Shown: positions 6,879 through 14,998 of the stretch, piece by piece
How positions within the stretch are numbered: position 1 is the stretch's first letter
Layout of the letters: each line of letters begins with the position of its first letter
NCBI GenBank assembly: GCA_964525945.1
Contig: CAZGKX010000058.1
Span: 1 to 16,538 of the forward strand
Length of the DNA stretch: 16,538 nt
Source of the DNA: CAZGKX01 sp964525945
Lineage (GTDB): Bacteria > Pseudomonadota > Gammaproteobacteria > Legionellales > Legionellaceae
Direction: 5' to 3'
The notes under the pieces: generated by a model
The model's input: the letters and a program-made list of their open reading frames with translations, nothing else
Database searches by the model: none
Told to the model about the DNA's origin: nothing
Program-made: the position numbers and the translations under genes

Positions 6879-7940
6879 ATGAATGCTTCTTTATTAGAAA
6901 TTGCCTCTATAATCCAAGGCGTGGTCATTGGTGATGAGACGGTGATGATTACATCGTTATCCCCTATTGATAATGTGAAGCCACATTCCTTGGTCTTTGC
7001 TGAAGGTGCCGATAATTTAAAATTGGCCATTCACTCTCCGGCAGCCGCTATTTTGGTCGCAAGCGATGTCAGTGGCATCGACAAACCGCTGATCCAAGTT
7101 GCTAATCCGTTTAAAGCGTTCATGCAAATATTGACGCATTATTATCCAAGACCCCAAGCAACGTTGGGCATTCACCCTACAGCCATTGTTGCTGAAGACG
7201 TCATCATGGGGGAAAATGTTTCAATAGGCCCTTATGTCACCATAGAATCCGGGGCAAAAATTGGCGATCGTTGTGTCATTAAAAGCCATACCTACATTGG
7301 TCACCACGTGCTCATTGGCGAGGGAACCACGATACAACCTCAAGTCACCGTTTATGATGGCTGTCATATCGGTGCACGCGTTAGCATTCATGCCTCGACA
7401 GTGATTGGATCCGATGGGTTTGGTTATACCTTTGAAAATGGACGCCACGTGAAAGTGCCGCATGTGGGCAATGTTGTGATAGAAGATGATGTTGAAATAG
7501 GTGCTAACACCGTCATTGATCGCGCAACCTTAGGATCCACGGTGATCGGTGAAGGTACAAAAATTGACAACCTGGTGCAAATTGCTCATTCAGTGAAGCT
7601 GGGTAAACACAATATCCTTTGTGCTTTTACCGGCATTGCTGGCAGCAGCACGAGTGGCAATAATGTGATCTTTGCTGCCAATGTCGGGGTGAGCGATCAT
7701 GTACGCATTGATGATGGTGTTATTCTAGGCGCACGCGCCGGTGTTCCTCCCAAAAAACATTTAAAAAGTGGCAATATCTATTTAGGCAGCCCGGCTCGTC
7801 CCAAAGACAAAGCCATAGAGCAAGAATTATCCACCACTAGAATTCCCTTTATTCGCAAAAATTTACAACAGCTTACTGAACGCGTTACACGCTTGGCCGA
7901 TAAAGTTGCGCAATTAAAGGATGAAAACACTGAAGCATGA
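6879..7940 (+). CDS. lpxD: UDP-3-O-(3-hydroxyacyl)glucosamine N-acyltransferase, LpxD
   Basis: This is the third enzyme of lipid A synthesis. It transfers a 3-hydroxyacyl chain from ACP to the 2-amino group of UDP-3-O-acylglucosamine in the cytoplasm. The 353 residues show the LpxD plan: an N-terminal uridine-binding domain (about 1-95), a left-handed beta helix of hexapeptide repeats (about 97-305), and a C-terminal charged helix (about 320-353). G-S-D-G-F-G-Y lies at 177-183, and the catalytic His is probably H237 in Q-I-A-H-S-V-K-L-G. The ATG at 6879 has TAAGG six bases upstream; an in-frame TTG at 6858 lacks such a site. The gene is not in the common bamA-skp-lpxD-fabZ-lpxA context, so it may be a second copy, as in Legionella, which has two lpxD genes. 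Its stop overlaps polA by ATGA. Confidence 0.95.
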   Translation: MNASLLEIASIIQGVVIGDETVMITSLSPIDNVKPHSLVFAEGADNLKLAIHSPAAAILVASDVSGIDKPLIQVANPFKAFMQILTHYYPRPQATLGIHPTAIVAEDVIMGENVSIGPYVTIESGAKIGDRCVIKSHTYIGHHVLIGEGTTIQPQVTVYDGCHIGARVSIHASTVIGSDGFGYTFENGRHVKVPHVGNVVIEDDVEIGANTVIDRATLGSTVIGEGTKIDNLVQIAHSVKLGKHNILCAFTGIAGSSTSGNNVIFAANVGVSDHVRIDDGVILGARAGVPPKKHLKSGNIYLGSPARPKDKAIEQELSTTRIPFIRKNLQQLTERVTRLADKVAQLKDENTEA

Positions 7941-10627
7941 CCCAACCCTTGATTTTGATTGATGCTTCGTCTTATTTTTTTCGTGCATTCCATGCCTTGC
8001 CTCCGTTAACCACCTCAAAAGGGCAGCCGACAGGGGCGGTTTATGGGGTTGCCAACATGATTAAACGTTTAATTAAAGATTACCAGCCAACCCAATTAGC
8101 GGTTGTGTTTGATGCCAAAGGCAAAACGTTTCGAGACGAATGGTACCCTGCATACAAAGCGCATCGCCCGCCAATGCCTATGGAATTAAGTGGTCAATTT
8201 CAACCCTTGTTGGATCTGCTTGCGGCCATGGGTTTGCCGTTATTAACCATTGAGGGTGTGGAAGCCGATGATGTCATCGGCACCTTGGCTCGACAAGCCA
8301 CACAACAAGGGATTCCTGTTGTTATTTCAACGGGCGACAAAGACATGGCACAACTTGTCAATGAGCATGTGTCCTTGATCAATACCATGACCAATCAACG
8401 CCTGGATAGCTTAGGGGTACAAGAAAAATTTGGCGTAACACCTTCGCAAATCATTGATTACCTCGCGTTGATGGGTGACACCAGTGATAACATTCCAGGC
8501 ATTTCTAAATGCGGCCCTAAAACTGCCGTAAAGTGGTTAGCAGAGCATCAAACATTGGATCAATTGGTTGCAAATGCCCATACGATCACCGGCAAAATAG
8601 GCGAAAATCTACGCGCGGGACTTGAGCAACTGGCGTTGTCGAAGCGTTTAGTGACCATTAAAACTGACGTGGAACTTCCCTTGACCTTGGCAGAGCTGAC
8701 ATTAAAAGAAGCCAACCGTGAGCAACTGATTGCCTTAACCCGAGAATTTGAATTCAAAACTTGGTTAAAAGAACTGCTGAATACCGAACAAACAACACAA
8801 GCCACGTGTGCACCACTACCGCAGCCTGCTTGGCACTTTGAATTAGTCACGGATCACGTGGCTTTTGAGCATTGGCTTAAACAACTGACAACCTGCCATT
8901 TATTTTGTGTTGATACAGAGACAACCCATTTGGATGCAATGTATGCAGAAATTGTTGGAATCTCTTTCGCCATTGATCCAGAGCAACCGGTTTATATCCC
9001 ACTCACTCATAATGACGGTTCTCCACAATTGACCCGGGATGAGGTGCTCAACGCGCTCAAACCCATCTTGGAAAATCCCGCCATCCTTAAAGTGGGCCAA
9101 AATTTAAAATACGACTACACTGTGTTTAAAAACCATGGTATTACGTTGCAAGGCATCGCTTACGACACGATGTTGGAATCCTATCTTTTAAACAGTGTCG
9201 GTAGTCGCCACGATATGGATACCCTGGCCCTTAAATACTTAGGTCATAAAACCATTACCTACACCGACGTTGCAGGCAGTGGGGCCAAACAATTACGCTT
9301 TGATCAAATTCCAGTGGTTAAAGCCGCGCCTTATGCCGCGGAAGATGCGATGATCACATTAAAATTGCACCAGACCCTGTTACCGTTAATGGTTGATTCG
9401 TTAAAACAGGTCTTGCAAAACATTGAAATACCGTTGGTGACCGTGCTCGCTGAGATTGAACGCCAAGGTGTATTAATTGATGAAGCATGCCTTGTTGAGC
9501 ATGGTGCGCGTCTTAAAGCACGTATTTTGGAATTGGAATCAGAAGCGTATCAATTGGCAGGAAAAACATTCAATTTAAATTCCCCAAAGCAATTACAAGA
9601 CATTTTATACACAGAACAGCAATTGCCAGTACGCGCCAAAACACCAACCGGGCAACCATCCACCGCTGAAGCCGTGCTGCAAGAGCTGGCCTTTGAGTTT
9701 CGCTTGCCCGCCGTTATTTTAGAATACCGAGGTTTGAGCAAACTGGTGTCGACGTACATTGATGCGTTGCCAAAATGCATGAACAGCAACACTGGCCGTG
9801 TGCATACGTCATACAACCAAGCCGTTGCCGCAACAGGTCGTTTATCGTCCAGTGAACCCAATTTACAAAACATCCCCATTCGCAGCGAAGAAGGTCGTTT
9901 AATTCGCCGAGCGTTTATAGCCCCACCTCAACATCTATTGTTAACAGCGGACTATTCTCAAATTGAATTGCGCATTATGGCGCACCTGTCACAAGACCCA
10001 AATTTGTTGCATGCTTTTTCACAAGGTTGGGATATCCACACCGCCACTGCCAGTGAAATTTTCGGAGTTGCCTTAGACCAAGTCAGTTTTGAACAACGCC
10101 GGCGAGCAAAAGCTGTGAATTTTGGTTTGATCTATGGCATGTCCGCGTTTGGGCTTGCTAAACAGTTGGGCATAGAACGCAACGATGCACAGTATTACAT
10201 TGATCGGTATTTTGAACGTTATCCAGGTGTGATGGCCTACATGGAAAAAACACGGCTGCAAGCGCACCAGCAGGGGTATGTGGAAACCCTTTTCGGTCGA
10301 CGTCTGTACTTGCCCGAAATCAACGCTCGCAACATCATGCGACAAAAAGCAGCGGAGCGCACGGCAATCAATGCACCCATGCAAGGCACTGCCGCTGACA
10401 TTATCAAAAAAGCCATGTTGGCTGTATTCCACTGGCAAAAACAACAACCCAACGCGGATGTACGCATGATCATGCAAGTGCATGATGAATTGGTGTTTGA
10501 AGTACGCGAACATGCTCTGGCAACTGCACAATGCACCGTCAAAGAGCTCATGGAAAATACCGTAACACTTTCTGTACCTTTGCTGGTTTCTCTAGGTGTT
10601 GGAAAAAATTGGGATGAAGCCCATTAG
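7937..10627 (+). CDS. polA: DNA polymerase I with both 5'-nuclease and 3'-5' proofreading domains
   Basis: This 896-residue enzyme removes RNA primers and fills gaps in replication and repair. The 5'-nuclease domain (about 1-290) has I-D-A-S, the E-A-D-D-V and S-T-G-D-K-D-M acidic motifs, and a G-D-T-S-D-N-I-P-G helix-hairpin-helix entry. The 3'-5' exonuclease domain keeps its catalytic residues: D326-T-E328, N-L-K-Y-D, and Y-A-A-E-D. The polymerase domain has motif A with D672 in A-D-Y-S-Q-I-E-L, motif B in R-R-A-K-A-V-N-F-G-L-I-Y-G, and motif C with H849-D-E. Proofreading is therefore intact, unlike in some bacterial PolA proteins. The start codon overlaps the lpxD stop by ATGA, indicating co-translation. 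A strong terminator follows the stop. Confidence 0.98.
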   Translation: MTQPLILIDASSYFFRAFHALPPLTTSKGQPTGAVYGVANMIKRLIKDYQPTQLAVVFDAKGKTFRDEWYPAYKAHRPPMPMELSGQFQPLLDLLAAMGLPLLTIEGVEADDVIGTLARQATQQGIPVVISTGDKDMAQLVNEHVSLINTMTNQRLDSLGVQEKFGVTPSQIIDYLALMGDTSDNIPGISKCGPKTAVKWLAEHQTLDQLVANAHTITGKIGENLRAGLEQLALSKRLVTIKTDVELPLTLAELTLKEANREQLIALTREFEFKTWLKELLNTEQTTQATCAPLPQPAWHFELVTDHVAFEHWLKQLTTCHLFCVDTETTHLDAMYAEIVGISFAIDPEQPVYIPLTHNDGSPQLTRDEVLNALKPILENPAILKVGQNLKYDYTVFKNHGITLQGIAYDTMLESYLLNSVGSRHDMDTLALKYLGHKTITYTDVAGSGAKQLRFDQIPVVKAAPYAAEDAMITLKLHQTLLPLMVDSLKQVLQNIEIPLVTVLAEIERQGVLIDEACLVEHGARLKARILELESEAYQLAGKTFNLNSPKQLQDILYTEQQLPVRAKTPTGQPSTAEAVLQELAFEFRLPAVILEYRGLSKLVSTYIDALPKCMNSNTGRVHTSYNQAVAATGRLSSSEPNLQNIPIRSEEGRLIRRAFIAPPQHLLLTADYSQIELRIMAHLSQDPNLLHAFSQGWDIHTATASEIFGVALDQVSFEQRRRAKAVNFGLIYGMSAFGLAKQLGIERNDAQYYIDRYFERYPGVMAYMEKTRLQAHQQGYVETLFGRRLYLPEINARNIMRQKAAERTAINAPMQGTAADIIKKAMLAVFHWQKQQPNADVRMIMQVHDELVFEVREHALATAQCTVKELMENTVTLSVPLLVSLGVGKNWDEAH

Positions 10628-10628
10628 C

Positions 10629-10665
10629 GACCAGAAGATTGTATTTCTTTCTGGTCATTTTTTTT
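10629..10665 (+). terminator. Intrinsic terminator of lpxD-polA
   Basis: An 8-bp perfect stem (GACCAGAA 10629-10636, TTCTGGTC 10649-10656) has a 12-base loop and is followed by A and eight Ts (10658-10665). It lies two bases after the polA stop. Confidence 0.9.
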
Positions 10666-10669
10666 CATC

Positions 10670-10725
10670 AATTGACCTTATTGGGTAGGTTGGGCCTTGA
10701 CCCAACCTACCCAATAAGGTCAATT
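10670..10725. repeat. Perfect 25-bp inverted repeat, REP/MITE-like palindrome
   Basis: Arms at 10670-10694 and 10701-10725 are exact reverse complements, enclosing the six-base loop CCTTGA. The inner part of the left arm reads GGGTAGGTTGGG, and the right arm mirrors it. GTAGGTTGGG...CCCAACCTAC cores are typical of dispersed REP-like palindromes in many gammaproteobacteria. Neither strand has a T-tract after the stem, and the true polA terminator lies immediately before it, so it is not an ordinary terminator. I found no second copy in this window. Confidence 0.85.
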
Positions 10726-10808
10726 TAAATCAAAGCAGTATATGTTGTAAGTGCTTTGACTGGCCTTTTTGAAAATTTATTCCATTTGGAGAAGATTTTA
10801 AGAACAAC

Positions 10809-10857
10809 CAGAGGTTAGTCGCTCTTTAAATTCACAGTGCGGGCCTCTGTTTTGTTT
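10809..10857 (+). terminator. Weak long-loop stem with T-rich tail
   Basis: CAGAGG (10809-10814) can pair with CCTCTG (10844-10849), followed by TTTTGTTT. The loop is about 29 bases and the stem only 6 bp (8 with wobble pairs). It could end a short transcript arising between the palindrome and here, or be chance. Confidence 0.2.
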
Positions 10858-10876
10858 GCTCTGTTTGGAAAATCAC

Positions 10877-10905
10877 GTTAATCTTAAAAACAGACCGTTT
10901 ATATT
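10877..10905 (+). promoter_or_regulatory. Promoter region of the ankyrin gene with PmrA-like box
   Basis: A -10 candidate TATATT lies at 10900-10905. No good -35 is present. In its place, at 10877-10885, is GTTAATCTT, which matches seven of nine positions of the PmrA box (cTTAATatT) that I recall for Legionella and Coxiella effector genes. It is followed by a second TTAA at 10884-10887. A poor -35 beside an activator box would suit PmrA-dependent expression. The box is short and this sequence is A/T-rich, so chance is possible. Confidence 0.4.
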
Positions 10906-10937
10906 TTGCTATTCAAAAATTTTGTGGAGCGTATTGT

Positions 10938-12908
10938 ATGCCACTAAAGGATATCTTTGAACTTGCTGACTGGACGTTATTAGAACAGAATGAGCTTTGT
11001 TGCAATTACGCACCTAAAATGCCCCTTACGATTGAAGGAGCAACCGGGCAATGGGTGTTGAGTGTCCCATTGACAGCCAACTGCCAGCTCATCGAAACCA
11101 ATGAGACCAATCCTTTAGCGTTGACCAATATCCAAAACACCAACGGATTTATACGTACGCCCAACGGTCTTTATTATGTTGACATAGAAACACGCACCAT
11201 CTACACCGTCACTCAAAATCAAGCTCAGTTATTAGCATTTGACAGGTATTTTAAGATTCAACTCACACAAGGCTACAAAGCTCGACGTTTAACGGTAGTC
11301 GATTTACTGATCATCAAAAAGTTAGTCGCGTTTGATGCGTCGCATTATAAAAGCTCTAAGCCCAATCCATTTTATGAAAGCACGCGGCTCGCCACAGAAT
11401 GGCGCTGCTTAAATCCCGACTTACCTGCTTTTGAATTTAATCAAACCTTTATATACCCCTCATTGAGTGGGCCAACCAGCACGGATAATGACGCCGCAAA
11501 TTTTATTATTGAATGTTATCAACAACATCGATTCCTGCCGTTGTCCCCTTTTGGTAAACATTTACAGCATGATGGTCGCACGTGGCGATATTTAAATGTC
11601 GCCTATTTACTGCGATACGGCTGCGCCGAAAATGAAGATTTTTTTCTTGAATTTGTTCAAAAATCTGAATTTAATAACTATTTATTGACCACCGAACAGG
11701 AAGGCTACAGACTCGCCGTTAAAGCATTAAGATCCTTAATTTATCTCAACCAGCATTTAAAGCTTGCCGACATTAAATCCGATTACATTTCCTTTAAAAT
11801 GATTCAATTCATTGCCATTTTTCAAGAATTGCAGTTCATCCCCAAACCAGCCATGCTGGATTTATTGGCAAGCATCGCTGACTACAACGACGACGATTGT
11901 TTTTCCACCCATGCAAAACAAGTGGAGTTGGTAAAAACAATTGCCGATGGCGTCTACACGACCCCGTTAATCTACTGCGTAGCGGAAAACAGCCGCCACA
12001 CTCAAAACCTTTTAACTCAATTACAGAGTTTACCCAGCAACACGCTAAAAGCCATGATCAACACACCCAACGCTTATGGGAGAACGCCTTTAATTTTTGC
12101 AGCCGGCTTAGGACAAACAGCGGTGGTAACCACATTGATAGCAATGGGGGCTGATGTCAATCACCTGACCTTTGTTGGCAAAAATTCTGCCTTATCGCAC
12201 GCAGTAATGAAAGGACACACCGACATTGTGCAAGCACTTCTCCACGCCAAAGCAGACATCCGATTAAAAAATATAGCCAATCAAAATGCCTTTGATATTG
12301 CAATGGAGCACGCCCCGCAACTGATGGACGTGTTGCTTTATAAAATAGTTACCTTCACGGCTCAGCAACAAAAACAAATCCTTGCTCAGGTCCAAAATGG
12401 CATGTATAAGCATGTCTTTGAATACCTCAGTGCAGAATACCCAGAAAAATTTCGGCAATTTTTATACCTTGCTGAACCTGATCTCATGGCAGCAGTGGCT
12501 CGGCTCACCACTAAACACCATGTGCTACAGCGGATAGGCTATTACTCTTTTCTCGATTATTTGCAAAATGAGAAAAAAAAATGCAAGCAAAATTTCGGCT
12601 CTCAACAGGGGCATGCCACTGCCTTGCAACAATTTTATTCCCAATTATTAATGGCAAAAAACAACTTTCTATGCAACGCCGATGCCTCCATGGAGGAAAG
12701 CGGTTCGGCGCTTCTGGTGGACTGTCAAAATTCTTTTCATGAAGCAGATCAGCAACTTATTAGAGCCTATTACGCGTTTGATCAAATTACTGCCTATTTT
12801 TATGCATCATCCACCTCGTTCCTAAGTCGATTCAATCAATTTAGGGGACAGCTTGTTCAAATACCTAGAAAAAACGACAATAGCGACAATAGCTATGTGT
12901 TTCTTTAA
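10938..12908 (+). CDS. Ankyrin-repeat protein of 656 residues, candidate secreted effector
   Basis: This large protein has no signal peptide and no transmembrane segment that I can see. Residues 1-340 match no family I recognise. Ankyrin repeats follow: a degenerate one at about 343-375, two clear ones at 378-410 (G-R-T-P-L-I-F-A-A...G-A-D-V-N) and 413-444 (N-S-A-L-S-H-A-V...A-D-I), and a partial one at 448-467. The C-terminal 190 residues are helical-looking, with a basic K-K-K-C-K patch at about 549-553, and end in N-D-N-S-D-N-S-Y-V-F-L. D-N-S is encoded by two direct copies of GACAATAGC. Val at -3 fits a hydrophobic C-terminal translocation signal of some Dot/Icm substrates, but no Glu-rich block is present. 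The ATG at 10938 has GGAG at 10926-10929. The gene stands alone, facing rpiA. Ankyrin repeats bind proteins, often host proteins in this group; the target is unknown. Confidence 0.85.
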   Translation: MPLKDIFELADWTLLEQNELCCNYAPKMPLTIEGATGQWVLSVPLTANCQLIETNETNPLALTNIQNTNGFIRTPNGLYYVDIETRTIYTVTQNQAQLLAFDRYFKIQLTQGYKARRLTVVDLLIIKKLVAFDASHYKSSKPNPFYESTRLATEWRCLNPDLPAFEFNQTFIYPSLSGPTSTDNDAANFIIECYQQHRFLPLSPFGKHLQHDGRTWRYLNVAYLLRYGCAENEDFFLEFVQKSEFNNYLLTTEQEGYRLAVKALRSLIYLNQHLKLADIKSDYISFKMIQFIAIFQELQFIPKPAMLDLLASIADYNDDDCFSTHAKQVELVKTIADGVYTTPLIYCVAENSRHTQNLLTQLQSLPSNTLKAMINTPNAYGRTPLIFAAGLGQTAVVTTLIAMGADVNHLTFVGKNSALSHAVMKGHTDIVQALLHAKADIRLKNIANQNAFDIAMEHAPQLMDVLLYKIVTFTAQQQKQILAQVQNGMYKHVFEYLSAEYPEKFRQFLYLAEPDLMAAVARLTTKHHVLQRIGYYSFLDYLQNEKKKCKQNFGSQQGHATALQQFYSQLLMAKNNFLCNADASMEESGSALLVDCQNSFHEADQQLIRAYYAFDQITAYFYASSTSFLSRFNQFRGQLVQIPRKNDNSDNSYVFL

Positions 12909-12917
12909 CGCCTCGAG

Positions 12918-13577
12918 TTAGGGCAAGGCCATGATTTTATCGGTATCAGCAATCAAGACAACATCCGCGATTCGCCGCGCAAACACCCCATTCTCCACCA
13001 CCCCAGGAATGGTGTTCAACGCATCTTCCAGCGTTATTTTTGCGCTTAAATCAAAGCCATGCACATCTAAAATAATATTGCCGTTATCCGTTACAAAACC
13101 ATCACGGTATTCAGGATCACCTCCCAATTTGACGATTTCACGGGCCACAAAACTTCTGGCCAAAGGCAAAACTTCAACCGCCACAGGAAAAGAACCCAGC
13201 TGTTGTACTAATTTGGTCTTATCAACAATGCATATAAATTTTTTAGCCACCGTCGCTAAAATTTTTTCACGGGTTAATGCACCACCACCACCTTTGATCA
13301 TTTCGCGCTGAAAGTTGACTTGATCGGCCCCGTCGATATAAACGGGCAGCTCTCCCACCACATTAAGATCCATCACTGGAATGCCCAGAGCGCGTAATTG
13401 CATTTCGGTGTTTTTTGAACTGGCAACGCACCCATCAATGCGGTGTTTGATGCGTGCTAATTCTTGAATAAAATAGTGGACAGTTGATCCTGTTCCTACT
13501 CCAATAATGACTTCATCAGCAATATAGGCCATGGCCGCTTTGGCTGCTTGGGCTTTTAATTCATTCACGATGAGCAT
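12918..13577 (-). CDS. rpiA: Ribose-5-phosphate isomerase A
   Basis: RpiA interconverts ribose 5-phosphate and ribulose 5-phosphate in the non-oxidative pentose phosphate pathway. The 219 residues match the usual length. Seen are G-V-G-T-G-S-T-V for phosphate binding, S-S-K-N-T, I-D-G-A-D with the two catalytic-region aspartates, K-G-G-G-G-A-L-T-R-E-K carrying the catalytic Glu and Lys, and the V-D-K-T-K-L block. D-G-A-D is followed by Gln where most members have Glu. The ATG at 13577 has AGGGG directly against it, too close to act as a ribosome binding site. The in-frame GTG at 13568 is nine bases from AGGGG and fits where homologues start, so a 216-residue product is quite possible. The gene ends nine bases from the ankyrin gene's stop, without a clear terminator. 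The upstream MFS gene is 68 bases away on the same strand. Confidence 0.96.
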   Translation of the reverse strand: MLIVNELKAQAAKAAMAYIADEVIIGVGTGSTVHYFIQELARIKHRIDGCVASSKNTEMQLRALGIPVMDLNVVGELPVYIDGADQVNFQREMIKGGGGALTREKILATVAKKFICIVDKTKLVQQLGSFPVAVEVLPLARSFVAREIVKLGGDPEYRDGFVTDNGNIILDVHGFDLSAKITLEDALNTIPGVVENGVFARRIADVVLIADTDKIMALP

Positions 13578-13645
13578 CCCCTATTGATAAAAATTTAACA
13601 TATCGTTGCGACATTGAAGTCGATCAATGCATGCGCCCGCAAACA

Positions 13646-14863
13646 TCAGTGCTCCGTTTGATAACGCCAAAAAACCGGCATACGATAACAACAATAACCC
13701 ACACCCACAATACACAATAAACCACCAGATAAAATTGCCGGTGCAATCCCCAAACTCGCCGCCATAAAACCAGCTCGAGTATCACCCAGTTTAGGGCCGC
13801 AAAGGTAACTTAGCATTTCGATGCCTGCCAATCGACCTCGAAATTCATGGGGAATAATATGATTCCACAAACTTGATCTAAAAATCCCGCTGCATGCATC
13901 AAACGCCCCTGATAACGCCAGAAAAAACAACGCACACCCCAGGGAATGGCAAAACCCGAAGCCTATCATGGCAATGCCCCAACACACCGCGGAAATAGCG
14001 ATCGCTTGGCCTTCGTGTTTAATAGAAGCAGTCCATCCGCTCCATATGGAAATAATCAGTGCACCCACCGCAGGAGCAGCATACAACAACCCGAGTGTTT
14101 TAACACCGCCGATTGAAAGCGCGATGGCCGGAAAGAGCGCGTTTGGAATCGCAAACACCATGGCGATAAAATCCACGCAGTAGCTGCCCAATAAAACTTG
14201 GCGATTCCATGCAAATTGAATCCCCTCCTTCAATGCCTGTAACACAGGAACGATTTCATGCACGTTGGGTTTAGGTATCGGGCCCAATGCAATCAGCATG
14301 ACAATGGATAATAAAAACGATATGAAATCAAGGAAATAAGCCACTGTTACGCCATATTTGGCAACAATGAGTCCGGTTACAGCCGGTCCCACAATCATAC
14401 AAAAACTAAATTCAAATGCACGTAAAGCGCCCGCGGTTTTATAATCGTCCTCATTCACCAATTGTTGGAGCGCGCCGTCAAAAGCCGGCCGATGCAATCC
14501 CGTTACCGCGGACATAAGGCTCGATAAAGCGAAGATAACCACAAGGTTAGGGTGAGCCATCCAAGCGTTTAATGCCAGAAAAACGCATCCTCCAGCCAAG
14601 AAAAATTCGCTGATCAATAACAATTGTCGCCTGGCATAGCGATCCGCATAAACACCACCAATTAACGCGGTGAACAATAAAGGAATTAATTGCGCCAAGC
14701 TCAACATCCCCACCATGATCGTGGAATGGGTGATTTCATACACTTGGAAAGGCAACGCCACCATGGTGATCATGGTGCCCATAAACGACACGAATTGCCC
14801 GCTGTATAACAAAGCATACGCGCGATTGCGCTTTAACAGTGAAAAATCCAACAATCCCGCCAT
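13646..14863 (-). CDS. MFS transporter, EntS-like (MFS_3) exporter
   Basis: This 405-residue inner-membrane protein has about 12 hydrophobic segments. The loop between segments 2 and 3 carries G-G-V-Y-A-D-R-Y-A-R-R, the MFS motif A. Near the end it has R-G-R-L-A-G-I-E followed by G-P-K-L-G-D-T-R-A-G, a pattern typical of the enterobactin-exporter-like MFS_3 family. Family members export siderophores or drugs, but no siderophore synthesis gene is nearby, so the substrate is unknown. The start has GGAG six bases upstream on the minus strand and a promoter behind it. rpiA lies 68 bases downstream with no strong terminator between, so some readthrough into rpiA is plausible. Confidence 0.9.
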   Translation of the reverse strand: MAGLLDFSLLKRNRAYALLYSGQFVSFMGTMITMVALPFQVYEITHSTIMVGMLSLAQLIPLLFTALIGGVYADRYARRQLLLISEFFLAGGCVFLALNAWMAHPNLVVIFALSSLMSAVTGLHRPAFDGALQQLVNEDDYKTAGALRAFEFSFCMIVGPAVTGLIVAKYGVTVAYFLDFISFLLSIVMLIALGPIPKPNVHEIVPVLQALKEGIQFAWNRQVLLGSYCVDFIAMVFAIPNALFPAIALSIGGVKTLGLLYAAPAVGALIISIWSGWTASIKHEGQAIAISAVCWGIAMIGFGFCHSLGCALFFLALSGAFDACSGIFRSSLWNHIIPHEFRGRLAGIEMLSYLCGPKLGDTRAGFMAASLGIAPAILSGGLLCIVGVGYCCYRMPVFWRYQTEH

Positions 14864-14898
14864 TTTTACTCCGATCAGGCTTATTTTTAAGGTCGCTT

Positions 14899-14927
14899 AA
14901 TATCTGCTTCTAGGGGTTGTTCGTCAA
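14899..14927 (-). promoter_or_regulatory. Candidate sigma70 promoter for the MFS gene
   Basis: On the minus strand TTGACG (14922-14927) and GATATT (14899-14904) are separated by 17 bases, matching five and four of six consensus bases. The start would be near 14892, giving a leader of about 29 bases before the ATG at 14863. Confidence 0.5.
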
Positions 14928-14998
14928 GTCATTTTTATCCCGAAACCCACGCTATAACGTTCGTTTTTTATCGCCGCCTACCGCCATCGTTGAGCCGG

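Larger units (their letters stand above)
10628..10937. other. 310-base gene-free stretch between polA and the ankyrin gene
   Basis: From left to right this holds the polA terminator, a perfect 25-bp inverted repeat, about 80 bases in which I see nothing definite, a weak long-loop stem with a T-rich tail (10809-10857), and the promoter region and ribosome binding site (GGAG, 10926-10929) of the ankyrin gene. No convincing open reading frame is present on either strand. Confidence 0.7.

Noticed and set aside
10073..10551. Minus-strand open frames of 104-152 codons inside polA
   Set aside because: They lie opposite the highly conserved polymerase motifs A-C of polA and show no features of a real protein.
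10670..10725. The long palindrome as a CRISPR repeat or ordinary terminator
   Set aside because: It occurs once, with no spacer-repeat periodicity, and has no T-tract after either arm.
12931..13311. Plus-strand open frame of 126 codons opposite rpiA
   Set aside because: It is the antisense shadow of a clearly conserved rpiA, with no ribosome binding site and no recognisable protein pattern.
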